The notes below the pieces were generated by a model. It saw nothing but the letters and a program-made list of their open reading frames with translations. It made no database searches and was not told the DNA's origin. The position numbers and the translations under genes were made by a program. Shown here in pieces: positions 1 through 11,913 of a DNA stretch of 64,000 nt. The stretch is from Clitopilus passeckerianus (Eukaryota > Basidiomycota > Agaricomycetes > Agaricales > Entolomataceae): assembly GCA_944990035.1 (NCBI GenBank), contig CALYLX010000133.1, positions 310,001-374,000 of the forward strand, given 5' to 3'. Position 1 is the stretch's first letter. Each line of letters begins with the position of its first letter.

Positions 1-1
1 G

Positions 2-3000
2 AAGATGACCAGGTCTGACGTGATCTCGTTTTGGATCCTCGTTGGTGAGTTATGTCGGTCAGCTGGAGACGAGATTTCTTGGAAGGCGATATATGCGGGG
101 TTGTGTTCACGGCCCGTGGCGAGGTTGGATAAGACGTGGAGGGGTGTTAGCAAGATGGCGTTGACGGCGATTGAATCCTGGGTGTATCCCAATGCCAATG
201 CGCCGGATGCCGGGAGTGGGAGTGAAATGGATATGTCGAGTATCAGGGAACCCAGGATCACGCCCTGGGCAGGAGATGTAAGGGCCAAAATTCGACAAGA
301 GCTGGAGAAGGCAAATGGAGAAGAGGAGGACCTGAGCTACAAGATTGCGCCATTGGAACAGGTCAAGGAGATGTTTGAGGCGTTTAGGAGAGCATTCTTG
401 CTGTGTCCTAGGAGGGTACCAGTGGCTGAGGGCGAGGTTAGCGAGGGGTCGAGGAAGTTGGTGGCTTATTGGAGAGAAATGGCACGTTCTGGTGGTGGTG
501 TTGGAAATCTTGCTTCCAAATTCCAAAGGTATGACCTTGTCTAACTCGGCAATCTACCTGCTAATTATTCATTAGGGTTGAACAATTCATGTCCCTCTCT
601 TTTGCCGTCGAACCAAAGCGCAAAGGTCACTTTGAACCATACTTCTGGAGCCGGCCCACTTCTGGCCACGCGCAGCCAGCAACGTTACTGCCCCTTCTAT
701 TCCCAGAGGCTGCGCCTACAATGACTTTCGTTGACCGTGCTCAACTTGTGCGAGGTCGGGTTGACAGCGACGCAGCAGAGACCCACTTTCTACATGGGGA
801 ACGTAGGCTGGATGACCGACGTGTACCCGCCTCCCCTTCCTCTGGACTGTCAAGCCTCAACCAAGGTGGAACCGTCATACCCGTCTACGGTGGCGACCTA
901 CTCCTTGTTGTTCAGAGCGGAAGTGGGACTGACTCTGTCCCTCCCTCTCGGCCTGTGTCGTCGTCGCACACAGCCTCCCGGCCCACGAGCTCTGTTGAAA
1001 ACACAGAGAAGCCTCTTGGGAGGAACCCTTCGATTCGTGTCAAGCCTGGAGCATCGCAGGGCCTAGATCGGAAAACAAGCGTTGCCAGAAGAAGTTCCTT
1101 ACCTTCAATTTCGCATGGCAGGCCAAATTTCGTCATCTCAGAACGATCATCTGAGCCTCCTCTGCGCGTTATCGTCCAAGCAGGGACATTGAACAACCTG
1201 GTCAATATCCTTGTCTTCGGCTTGCAGAACGTTTCCGTCTCAGTGGCCGACGACAACGGTGAAATGAGCCTCCGCGAAGGCATGACGCGGGAACTTTATG
1301 TGGATCGACCAGAATTTGCCAAGATTTGGTGGAATACATTCCGCAGCTTTGTTTCCCCGCTGGTCTTCTTCGAGGTTGGTAACTTGTCTTATAGCCTTTC
1401 ATGATCGCTAACTTCTGAATTTCCGTACAGCTTTTACGAAAACTGTACATCACCTGCCAGCCCTTTGGATCCTCTCCTCCTTCATCTGAATATGTTCATG
1501 TCATGAACACCCGCCGCGAGGTCATAGAAGCTATGAAGGAATGGCTCACCGTTGGAGGCGGCGCTCAGGATATCCTTGACGACAACCAACTCGTTCATGT
1601 GGTACGAGGGTTCATTGACAGTCCGTTGGACCACAACATCGTTGAAGGGAAGAATTTCACCACTAACGACGTACGACAATGTTGGACTCGCCTCACTGAA
1701 GCAAGAACCGCACTTCGTGTGACCTTCGTCTCGCAGATGGCTCGCCCGCTGACTACACATGGCCAACCCCAGCCCAGGACTACCGCCAAGGATAAACACA
1801 CTCCTACTCGCACCCACACACTCGGCAAGGCAGATCCGCCTGACTTCGATCATATTAGCGCTGAAGAATTTGTCGATAATCTTGACGGCATGGCCCAAGC
1901 ATTGCTGAGCAAGATCACTGAAGACGTAAGCCTACCTACCTCGTTTCCTCCCCTTCTTCTAATCAATCAAATTCCATCAGGATATGTACGCTATGGCAGA
2001 CCTGGTCGAGGTTCAGTCTGGTGATCGCACTGGCTGGTTTACGGCCAGAGATCCTCCTTCCTCGGAAGAAAATATCGATATTCAAACAATCCATACACAT
2101 ATCATGGAGGTGGAATCGTCGCCTATGCTCACGGCACTGAACCAAGATGCTATTTATCGCCTATTACCACCTTCAATCCGTAGCTCCTTCAGGGCTTTCC
2201 TAATGATTCGGAAATGGATCATTTCTAAACTGGTAGCCTCCCAGCTTGGTCTCAAACATCGGCAAGCTCGGATGGAACTCATGCTACGAGTGATTGAAAT
2301 CGCACGATGGAGGAATATCCAACCTGGCACAGTCGTCAATAGACTGGCCGAAGCACCGTGCGTTCGCTCCTTCGTAGAAGCAGTCGTGACTTCTGCGATC
2401 GTCAGCTCGGAAAGCCGCTGCCACATTCGTGCTTGGCAGAACGTAGCTGCTAGTCGCGGTGTTCAATGCGATTCAGTCGTGGGCCTGCTAGCAAAGTCTA
2501 CTCCTACAGTCTCCAGCTCTCCCGATCCGCTTGTTCCGGACATGGGTTGGATTCTTGAACGACTCCTCGAGATCATCGCCACCCCGGACGTTCTCGAAAG
2601 CAATAATCAAGACAACAATCTCATCAATCTTGACAAACGGAGGTAAGAGCCCCTGTTAACTGCCGTATAGATACATTTTCATATCCCCTTTCCAGGCATC
2701 TTGTAAATTTTTTGGACAAAGCCTTTGCACTTCCGGCCCTTCAAAAGCGTACTTTCTCTGATGAGCTCAACGCGCGTGGATTCGACCGCCTTACTCGCGC
2801 CGAAGAGGAGGTACAGCGAGTCCAATTTGATCTGCGCTGGATCAAAGAAGATGCAGCCAAAGAAGCCATGTCTGCAAGTGGAAGCGCACCCAAGAAACTC
2901 ACACGGCCGTTCCAAAAGCTGGTGGTTTCTCAGATGGAGAAGAACCGACGAGACCGAAATGTTCGTTCGAGGTTCCAGAAGGAGAAGCTGCAGGAGCAGG

Positions 3001-4403
3001 CTAGGCTGGACAAACGCGACGAGATGCTGAACCGAGCTATGCGTCCCAGGAAGCAGCCATCTGTTTCCCAGAAACACAGGAACAAGAAGAGCATGTCGGC
3101 ATTCCTGCAGTTCATGAGGCCAATATCCAGCGCGTTTGGAGCGGATATGCAACAAACGTCTGGGACGAAGAAGACGGCTGCCGAATTGGATTTCACGCCT
3201 TCTGGGAAGCCTGCACTCGTTCTGAGCCTGGTGGACGCGCGTGTTGCACAGTTTATCAACAACGAACGCTCTTTCACTTTCCAACTTGACACTGAAGATG
3301 GTGGTCACTACCTACTCCAAGCTCTGAACCGACGCGACATGACGAAGTGGATCGAGACTATCAGCCGTATCACGAATCTGGCCGCCAAACGCCGGTTGAC
3401 ATACCTCGGCAGCTCCCCCAAACCTCAGGCAGCTGATCATTTCTACAATCCGGTCTCTGCCTCTCGAGATCCACGAGCTGGTGAGGAATTCCTTGCCTTG
3501 AAAAATGACACCCATGAACTGACCGCCATTATAGTGTTCAATGTTGAGCTGGAGTATCTCCTTCGCCGAGAGGCTGGCGGTGGCCCTGTCACGCCTGGAA
3601 CCCTTCCGTCGGTCATTTCGCGTTGCCTCGCAGAGATTGAGACTCGCGGCCTTACTGAGGTTGGAATATGTAAGTCTAAGGTCTGATTCATTTTTCCTCG
3701 GTCTAACAACTGTCTCACAGATCGTATTGCTGGCGCCGCCTCAGAGATCAACGGGCTCAAGGATCTCTTCAACCGAGGCGAAAACCCAGATCTGTCCCAA
3801 AATGACATTCACGCCGTCTGTGACCTTGTCAAATCGTGGTTCAGGACGATGCCAGACCCAGTCTTCCCCACCGCCGCCTATCATGATGTCATCCGCGCCA
3901 TGCGTACGTTGTCCAAGCGTTCATTGCCAAACCTCACGCGACTGACATCCCCATAGATCTCGAGAACCTGGACGCTCGATTATCGCAAATTCGCAGCGTC
4001 GTCCAAACTCTGCCCCAAGCAAACTTTGATTTGCTCAAGCGTGTCACGGAGCATCTGGACAGAGTTACCGATTTCGAGGAGCAGAACCACATGACGGCGG
4101 AGGCTTTGGCTATCGTGTTCAGCCCTAACCTGATGCGAGCGCCACAGAATGACTTTGCCATGGTGCTGAATAACATGGGACATACCCACCGGCTGGTCAA
4201 AGCACTCATCACCCATGTAAGTTCTGCACCAGTGAAATGTTGTTCTCCGCTCACATTTCTTGCTCCCATAGTTCCATGTCATCTTTGATGATGAAGACGA
4301 GCAAGATGTAGAGGGGCATTCCGAAGAAGAGTACGAGTCACCTATTCCAGAAGAGGATGAGGAGGAAGATATTCCGAATCCCGGTTCTGGCATGACCACA
4401 TAG
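2..4403 (+). CDS. BEM2: Bem2-like RasGEF-domain/PH/RhoGAP protein (5' end outside window)
   Basis: This is the C-terminal 1343 residues of a large Rho-family GTPase-activating protein that would act in cell polarity and budding or hyphal morphogenesis. Exons: 2-528, 576-1374, 1431-1925, 1981-2642, 2696-3669, 3721-3903, 3957-4216, 4272-4403; all phases close and the stop is TAG. The first visible residues (SFWILVGELCRSAGDEIS and the following SRPVARLDKTW) look like the core of a RasGEF catalytic domain. A PH-like region lies near residues 955-1065 (ends in DMTKWIETISRIT). A RhoGAP domain spans about 1110-1320, with the arginine finger in GIYRIAGAASE and the conserved block FEEQNHMTAEALAIVFSPNL. 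The tail is acidic (EDEEEDIPNP). RasGEF-like, PH and RhoGAP in that order is the architecture of yeast Bem2. The RasGEF domain may be non-catalytic, as is thought for Bem2. The start lies left of the window. Confidence 0.88.
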
Positions 4404-4772
4404 GCTATCACTTCAAGCCTAACGACACAATTCCCTATACCCCTGCACTCAATACCCTCCCTTTCCGCCTTGGAGGTTACATGGTGGACTGCACTTGATT
4501 TCCTGTATTGTTAGCAATATTTCCTTTTTCTTTTCCCGAACCAACGGACATTAGAACTCCATCGTTATCACGTACCATCCCCTCTTCCTCCCGTAAAAGT
4601 AGTAGTATCCCTAATGTATATAACGGTAGCTTCCTAGCTGTATTTCTCTGAATATCCACTTTCGCTCTGGGAGCGAGCAGCCTTGCCACCCAAACGTGAT
4701 CGTGCTGAGATTAGGCGTGGCTGTGCAAATTATATCGACGCGTCGCCAAAACTTTCATCGTGAACGTTCACC
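4404..4772. other. Intergenic: 3' flank of the RhoGAP gene and CCT8 promoter
   Basis: I see no gene in this 369-bp gap between two plus-strand genes. It is pyrimidine-rich in the middle, and the 30 bases before the CCT8 ATG contain no obvious TATA box. Confidence 0.6.
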
Positions 4773-6825
4773 ATGGCATTGAAAGTACCAAAGGCAAACC
4801 AACTTCAGCTCTTCAAGGATGGTTTTAAGGTAGTTTCTGTGTACAGCTCTTGTGATTTGAGCTGATAATGCCTTTAAAGCACCTAGAAGGTCTGGAGGAA
4901 GCCGTACTGCGTAATATACAGGCGGTCTCGGAGCTCACTGATGTTGTGCGGACAAGTTTTGGGCCTAACGGCGCGTTTATCCCAGTCTTTGGTATTCAAA
5001 AAGCTAACAGAACTCTATAGGTCGAAACAAGCTCATTATCAACCACCTTGGCAAACTGTTTGTGACATCAGATGCAGCAACGATAATAAAAGAGCTCGAG
5101 GTGGTCCATCCTGCAGCAAAACTGCTGGTCATGGCATCACAGGCTCAGGAATCAGAGGTTTGTGGACAGTGATATTCAACTGGGAAGCGATCTGAAAAGT
5201 ATCGACGATTTAGATGGGAGATGCCACGAATATGGTTCTGATACTGGGAGGCGAGCTGTTGAAGAAGGCGGAGAATCTACTCATCATGGGTCTCCATCCG
5301 AGTGAGATAATTAAGGGGTATGAGCTGGCTGTTGTAAAAGCTACCTCTGAACTCGAAAGTGCGTGAACCATGATCTCTGGGTCTCTCTGGTGCTTACATG
5401 ACGTTCAACAGAACTATCATCATTCAACCTCCCAACACCGCTGACTCACGGGACTCTTGCTGCCGCACTCAAACCTGCAATTGCCTCGAAACAATACGGC
5501 TATGAAGATCAACTTGGTTCTCTGGTAGCGGAAGCTGCTCTCGCTGTCATGCCCGCTAATCCCAAAAACTTCAACGTCGATAACGTTCGGGTGGTCAAGA
5601 TTATGGGTGGCAGTCTTGCAGGCAGCAAGGTGGTGCAAGGAATGGTTTTCGGAAGGGAGCCTGAAGGTACGTGGTTAAAATAACAGGCCTCATTTTGAGG
5701 GATTGAAATAGTGGCATCATAGGCATCATCAAGAAGGCAACGAGAGCAAAAGTTGCAGTCTTCACCTCCGGCGTAGACGTTGCTCAAACCGAGACGAAAG
5801 GAACTGTTCTGCTCAAGAATGCCGAAGAAATGCTCAACTTCACGACCGGGGAGGAGAAACATCTCGAAAAGGTCAGTGCCAATCTTCCTTTTCCTGCTCT
5901 CCGTCTCACCTCTCTTCCAGATCGTCAAGGAGATCGCAGACTCTGGCGTCAAAGTCGTCATCGGAGGCTCAACAGTCGGTGAACTCGCCCTACACTACCT
6001 CAACCGGTTCGGCATCGCCGTCCTCAAGGTCCTCTCAAAATTCGAACTTCGCCGCCTCTGCCGAGTGGTCAACGCCACTCCCCTGGCCCGGCTGGGTGCA
6101 CCAACACCTGAAGAAGCAGGTTTTGTCGACGTCTTCGAGACAATCGAGATCGGCGGCGATCGTGTCACCGTTCTGCGACAACTCATCGACGGAGATGAAG
6201 GGTTTGACCTGCAAACACAGGGGGAGAAGACACGAATGGCGACGATTGTTCTGCGCGGTGCCACCTCGAACCATCTTGACGATCTGGAGAGGGCGATTGA
6301 TGATGGTGTGAATGTGATCAAGGGGTTGTTGAAGGATGGAAGGCTCGTCCCTGGTGCTGGTGCCTCTGAGCTCGAGTTGTCGAAGAGGGTGGAGGCGTAT
6401 GGCAGCGGGTTGAGGGGTCTCGCTCAGCATGCCGTGAAGAGATACGCGACTGCCTTGGAGGTCATCCCGAGGACGTTGGCTGAGAATGCACTTGGTGGCG
6501 CTGAGGGTAATGAGGTTCTCAGCCGATTATGGGCTAAGCATGAAGAGAAGAATGGGGAGGCTTATGGTGTTGATATCGAGGTATGATTGTGTCGTTTCAC
6601 GACCAGTTCCTCTGATGACCGCGATTCATATAGGCCGAAGAAGATGGGACATTGCTCGCCGACGAGCATGGAATCTATGACTCCTTGGCTGCGAAGACCT
6701 GGGCACTCAAGTTGGCTACCGAAGCCGCTATCTCCGTGCTCAGTGTCGATAGCATTATCATGAGCAAGCCTGCTGGTGGTCCCAAGGTCCCGCAGCAATC
6801 AGGAAACTGGGATGAGGATGATTAG
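4773..6825 (+). CDS. CCT8: T-complex protein 1 subunit theta (CCT8)
   Basis: Theta subunit of the cytosolic group II chaperonin TRiC/CCT, which folds actin, tubulin and WD40 proteins using ATP. Exons: 4773-4829, 4880-4970, 5021-5157, 5214-5358, 5412-5666, 5723-5871, 5921-6580, 6634-6825. The product is 561 residues, normal for the family. Family blocks: the N-terminus MALKVPKANQLQLFKDG, the TCP-1 signature VVRTSFGPNGRNK, the nucleotide block MGDATNMVLILGGELL, and a C-terminal LVPGAGASELELSKR block. The product ends in an acidic GNWDEDD tail. The second intron (4971-5020) must start with GC rather than GT to keep the FGPNG/RNKLI junction. The usual GDGT motif reads GDAT here. The gene lies downstream of the RhoGAP gene on the same strand with a 369-bp gap. 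Confidence 0.96.
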
Positions 6826-7183
6826 TTGAGAGCAGTTTTATGATCGTATAATTTGTTCATTTGTGCAAGAACTTGAATCCCAAAATACTGCTATATTTCG
6901 ACGTCACGGTGCAAATTGGACACTTGGTGGTAGAAAATGATCAAAAAGTCGGAAGCTATGACATGTGATCACGGAAATATGGCCACAACATGGGCGGGCG
7001 TTCCACTTGGCTTTCTCCATCATAGTAGTCTTCCCAAAACCAACTCTATCCCAGGCCATACTTGGTGATGCGCGTTAGATGGCATTGAACGAACGTGTAT
7101 AATAACGCCACCCGAGGAGATCGTGATGCTGACAGCTGAAACGCGCCCAGCAACATCTTTCATGAGCTTCATTCCCAACACCC
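6826..7183. other. Intergenic: CCT8 3' flank and promoter of the first MBOAT gene
   Basis: I find no coding signal on either strand in this 358-bp gap. The first 70 bases are AT-rich, as expected for a 3' untranslated region. Confidence 0.55.
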
Positions 7184-8433
7184 ATGTCCGCGAAGGAGGC
7201 GACTCTTTGTCTGACTGCAGGAACCTTGCTGGTTGCTGGCGTGGCCAAGAAACCATGCAAGTATAGATGGCTCTTCTTTCCAGCAATATTGGTAGCTTCC
7301 TTACCGCTCTACTACTCCAAAGACCTGCCACCGGAACCGGTCTCGATACTGCTCCTCTTCGCGTCGGACTACATCCTCTTGACGGAAGTACAGCAAGAGA
7401 TGCGTGCAAAGGACCAGAAGGAGGCTATCACCAACGAGTCTTTGTGGGCAAGGTTCAAATGGAGTCTCCGCCTCCTCGTCAACATGCGCGGCATAGGCTG
7501 GAAGCACGAGCCTCTCCGTTCCCTTCCTCCCCGACCACGCCTCTCCCGTGTCCGATTTATTCTCTCCCGAACATTTTGGTTGATTACCTACCTCCTCCTT
7601 TTCGACGTCGGCCTGCAGCAAATCAAACTTAACCCTGCATTCCGACAGGATACACCAGGACTTGGGTCAAGTGAATGGGGTTGGGTGTGGAGGTTCTGGA
7701 CGATGGTGCAGTTGGCGGTCACGGCGGATTCGATGCTGGCAATTGTGTTGAATGTGCTTCCGGCGTTGCTGTGTGTTGCGGTTGGGGTGTCAGAGCCTGA
7801 GGAGTGGCCACATCTGTTTGGGAGCATTATTTTGGTGCCGACGGTTCATCGGGTTTGGGGGTAAGCTTTCACGTCTTGGTTAACTTTGTTTGAGGATGCT
7901 GACGAGGGTGCTCTCTGTTATTTAGGTATAGCTGGCATCAGCTACTAAGGAGGGTGTGTGTGCATGTTCCCCAAATAACCGTATATACTCATGGAATTCC
8001 ATGAATTTAGCCCTTCCTGTCGCATGGAAAATTCATTGCGCATCGCATTCTCCGTATTAGGCCAGGCAGTCGGGCCTCGCAGTTCACCCAGATCATGGTG
8101 TCGTTCTTCATCTCCGGTGCCATGCACACGCACACATTATCCAGCTCTGGAGCAATCAAATTCTTCCTGGCACAAGGCTCCTACATCGTCGTTGAAGACC
8201 TGGTTATTAAATTCTTCTCAGGGACCATCATTGCAACGTGGGGGAGATTTTGGAAGGTGGTGGGACATTTGTGGTTGTGGGCGTTTTTTGTCCAAACCCT
8301 CCCGTTGTTTTTCGACTCGTTGGTGGAGACGGGTTCTTTTGAGGAGTTGGTGGATGTTCCAGATTTAGGACTTGTGCGGTGGTTGGTTTCGAGAATGCCT
8401 ACTACACATGTACTGTACAAGGAACTGCTGTGA
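7184..8433 (+). CDS. Wax-synthase-like membrane-bound O-acyltransferase, paralog 1
   Basis: A 375-residue polytopic membrane protein of the wax synthase/MBOAT_2 group. Family members transfer acyl groups from acyl-CoA to alcohol acceptors (wax esters, terpenoid alcohols) in the ER membrane; the substrate here is unknown. Exons: 7184-7860, 7926-7953 (28 nt), 8011-8433. Support: several hydrophobic segments, the block PEEWPHLFGS, the block YSWHQLLRR made by the microexon (MBOAT W-H-Q motif), and the likely catalytic histidine near residue 274 in SGAMHTHTL. The start is the first in-frame ATG and gives the same N-terminal length before the ...KPxxxRW motif as its two paralogs. It is the first of three head-to-tail copies. 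In Agaricomycetes such genes can sit in terpenoid clusters, but no terpene synthase is visible nearby. Confidence 0.88.
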
Positions 8434-8716
8434 AAAATCCATACTCGGCCCTATAGGCGTGTGGCTTTCCTCTGACATCCCTTCCGTCCATGCTGAACGT
8501 TGGAGGCTGCATTCTGCCATTCATGATGCGACCATCCGTCAGTGGCCAACTCGAGTCTTCCCTGGCAATGAGTTTCACAGCTTACTACCAACCTATCGTC
8601 ATACCTTACAAGTCCTCGATGATGCCGACAACACCATTACCGTCTCCCCCAAGCTTCTTCCCTATATGAGCCTTCTGGAATACCACCGAGCCGGTCGGAA
8701 GATTCGTCTCTTTTAG
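8372..8716 (+). pseudogene. Coding-like relic downstream of MBOAT paralog 1, unrecognised
   Basis: From about 8450 to a TAG at 8716 one frame stays open and reads like protein (WLSSDIPSVHAERWRLHS, then LLPTYRHTLQVLDD). It has no convincing start of its own and overlaps the end of MBOAT paralog 1 in another frame. It fills most of the gap before the second MBOAT gene and could be a fragment of an inserted or eroded gene. I do not recognise the family. An unannotated 3' extension or chance are alternatives. Confidence 0.25.
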
Positions 8717-8824
8717 GCGTCAATGATGGCCCTCTCAGCTGCTCACAGGCTTACTCGGGCTTGGTATTCCTTGTCTTCTGCCGTCCATTCCGACATACGT
8801 TCCTGTTGCTCTGCACCCACGACG

Positions 8825-10109
8825 ATGCATCCAACGAATGCAGCTTTTGCCTCTGCACTTGGCCTGCTCGTATTCGGGATAGCTACGAAGCCTTCAAGCC
8901 ATAGATGGTTATACTTCCCGCCTATTCTCGCCCTCGGCATCTTCCTTTACCGAAACCGGCTCAACGAGGCCGATACGGTGCCAATTGGTCTTTTGCTCTC
9001 AATAGCGTCGGACTACATACTTCTTACCGATGTCCAACACGAAATCTTCAAGACTAGGGGTCTAAAAGCGGGCGCAGCAACAGGAAGCGGAAGTGGGAAG
9101 TCGAAGGAGAGGCCGAAGGTGCAAATTTCGGAGAAAGGGCTTGCAGAGAGGGTGGGATGGAGTGCCTACCTGCTGTACTCCGTTCGTGGAATTGGCTGGT
9201 CGCACGGTCGATGGGCAGCCTCTTGCCCTTCCATTCACACAGGATCAGCAACACGCCGCGATTTCATCCTATCGCGTCTCAGATGGCTGCTGCTCAACAT
9301 CGGGTTTTGGTTCATTGCTATGGCCGGAATAGCGAAGAACCCTTCTTTCCACAAAGACTCAACACATTTCTCAAATCAGCCTCTGCTCTGGAAATCATGG
9401 TCCATGTTTCTGTTCATTGGTGCCTCAACACCTTTGCTCAGTATTGGGCTGAACCTGATTCCGGGGTTGGTCGCTGTCTCCTTGGGGATTTCAGAGCCTC
9501 AGGATTGGCCATACCTATTCGGAAGTGCTGGGAGTGCATACACGATTCGTAACTTCTGGGGGTAAGTTTTCCTTGTTCTACATGTGTTCTATGAACTGCG
9601 AATGAACGGGCCTTTTTACTTTTACTTATAGGAAGACATGGCATCAGCTTTTACGGAGGGTACGCTCTTTTCATTTCGCTGAAATGTCGTGGTGATATTG
9701 ACGTTCATACTATTTCCACCAGCCACTGACATCTCACGGGAAATTTATTGCTCGGAGTGCCGGCGTCAAGGAAGGCAGTGATTATGCCTACTACGTCCAA
9801 GTCCTATTCGCCTTCCTGCTTTCTGGCCTCATCCACACCTCCTCGCTATCCGATACGCGCCCTCTTCAATTCTTCCTTTTGCAAGCCTCAGGGATAATCA
9901 TCGAGGATATCGCCCTCGACACATTCAAGAATGGAACCTCCGCCAAGAGCTGGCTGAGCGAATCAAACTGGCAGCGGATCGGGTACATATGGGTGTGGAC
10001 GTGGTTTGTACACACCTTGTGGCCATTCTGGAACGCGATGGCGGATTCAGAGGTGTTTGGAAGGGGATTTAATGTCCTAGATCTCATTTCGAGGAGTTTG
10101 GCATCGTGA
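8825..10109 (+). CDS. Wax-synthase-like membrane-bound O-acyltransferase, paralog 2
   Basis: Second tandem MBOAT paralog, 383 residues. Exons: 8825-9561, 9632-9659 (28 nt), 9723-10109, with the same intron positions and phases as the flanking copies. Family signs: IATKPSSHRWLYFPPI near the N-terminus, PQDWPYLFGS, KTWHQLLRR across the microexon, and the catalytic-type histidine near residue 293 in SGLIHTSSL. I chose the ATG at 8825 because it gives the N-terminal length seen in the other copies. An in-frame ATG at 8723 would add 34 residues with no counterpart in the paralogs. A Gly/Ser/Lys-rich cytosolic loop near residues 80-100 (AATGSGSGKSKERPK) is specific to this copy. Acceptor and donor specificity cannot be read from the sequence. 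Confidence 0.88.
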
Positions 10110-10644
10110 TCATCGGTGCTGGTCTATAGAGATGTGATATTTCGTGGCACCCTTCCTTTTGGCATGGAATACTAGATGCCGGTCTGGTGGTTCCTTTATC
10201 AAGGTTTAATATTTACTTATTGTCCTGATGTACCTGTACTCTTTATGTGTAGTTTGTGACTGTGGTCTTGAGGGTATTTAATGTTAGAATTGAAGGGTCT
10301 TCTGACCCCCCGGATCTTGTTATTCATTTCGTGCCGTTGTTTGCTTGCTCTTGTCGTCATCTCTTCATTAAGAGAGGCACCTGGATGTGTACCCTGATAT
10401 GATATCGAATCATGTGTTGCAGGCTGCCATCTCGGCCGAAATGAAGTCATATGAACTGGGCGTCTAAGCACGCGTTGCTTGTTGTTCTCTTCGACGCTGT
10501 TCCTCAGCCAGGCAGATACATCGCTAAGACTCGTCCCGATTATGTATTTGCCTCGTAGCATTTACATATCAGGCCTGAATGCGTATATAATGACAGGATA
10601 TTGCACGTTCTAAACCCCTCTGGATCCTTTGCCAGGTTTTCCTG
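10110..10644. other. Intergenic between MBOAT paralogs 2 and 3
   Basis: This 535-bp gap has no reading frame with protein-like composition. A weak TATA-like ATATAATG lies about 60 bases before the ATG of paralog 3. Confidence 0.5.
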
Positions 10645-11913
10645 ATGCACGTCATCCTTTACCTTGCCTCATTGCTCCTGGCGTATGGGATTCTCATCTG
10701 TGGTATTGCCGTAAAGCCACATCCTTATCGATGGCTCCTTTTTATTCCAATCTCCACTATCTGTGTCACGCTTTACCTCCACCGAATTCATCAAATTGAG
10801 GCCATACCAATCACCATGATATTCCTCATCTCACTTGACTACCTTGTCCTCACGGATGTCCAACGTGATCTACGCAGGATCGAAAATAGGCATTTGTACT
10901 CCAAAAGTATAACAAGCGAAGTCGATCATGTTCAGAGGGGAGATCAGGTCGACATTTCCGGGCGATCGTTCAAGGAAAGGATTGTTTGGAGTCTCGATCT
11001 TCTCCTGGCGATGCGGGGGATCAGATGGGCACATGGACCAGAGAAGAGGAACGTGGCTGGTCACGGTGATACTCAAGACGTCGTTATCGTGAACGAGGAC
11101 AACATGTTGCAAACGCATGTCATTATCCATGATTTCCTATCGTCACGATTGAAACATCTCCTCCTTCACATTATCACGTTGGCCACCGCAATCGCCGTAG
11201 CTCAGGGAGGCTCAATATTCTTTAGAGACGCGCCACACTTCTCAGAGCAATCCTTTCTGTGGCGCTCATGGTCACTTTTACTCTTCGTTGGGATTTTTAC
11301 GCCACTCATGACGATCCCATTCAATTTGTTACCTGGGTTAATCAGTGTCTGGTTACGAATATACGCTCCAGAGGACTGGCCACAACTTTTTGGAAACCCT
11401 TCTGATGCATATACCGTTGGAAAATTCTGGAAGTGAGTGTTCTACCATTTTGAGTCGTACCCCCCGCCGATCATGGCTTATTCTTGCATAGTAACACCTG
11501 GCATCAGCTGCTGCGTCGAGTAAGGATTTTCGTTCGAAGCTGATTACTGTATTGAGAACTAACGACCAGCTTGTGTGAAGCCCTTATCGACCTTCGCTAG
11601 GGTCGTTGCCAACCGCATCCTCCGGATCGAACGGGAAACGATTCTCGGTCGTACAGTATTCATTCTTACTGCATTCATCGCATCCGGCATCCTGCATGCC
11701 GTTCAGCTCAGTGACCACAGGACACTTATATTCTTTCTCTATCAACCGGTTGCAATATCGCTTGAAACGATTACTGCGCATATTTTAGGGGCTTCGACGC
11801 CGCTGAAACGACTCCCACAAGGCCTACGAAGATTACTGGGGTACACACGGGTGTGGTGTTGGTTCGTCTATTCAATCGCACCATCTTGGGATGCTATGAT
11901 GCTCTGGCATTGA
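10645..11913 (+). CDS. Wax-synthase-like membrane-bound O-acyltransferase, paralog 3
   Basis: Third tandem MBOAT paralog, 382 residues. Exons: 10645-11432, 11492-11519 (28 nt), 11581-11913. Support: GIAVKPHPYRWLLFIPI, PEDWPQLFGN, NTWHQLLRR in the microexon and the catalytic-type histidine near residue 311 in SGILHAVQL. The last acceptor needs care. The first AG after the branch site (11568-11569) would put the next exon out of frame with an immediate stop. The AG at 11579-11580 restores PLSTFARVVANRIL, which aligns with PFLSHGKFIAHRIL of paralog 1. The gene therefore looks intact if the downstream AG is used. It is the most diverged of the three and lies last in the array. Confidence 0.83.

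Noticed and set aside
8723..8824. Upstream ATG adding 34 residues to MBOAT paralog 2
   Set aside because: The extension has no counterpart in the two paralogs, and the ATG at 8825 matches their N-terminal length. It remains a possible alternative.
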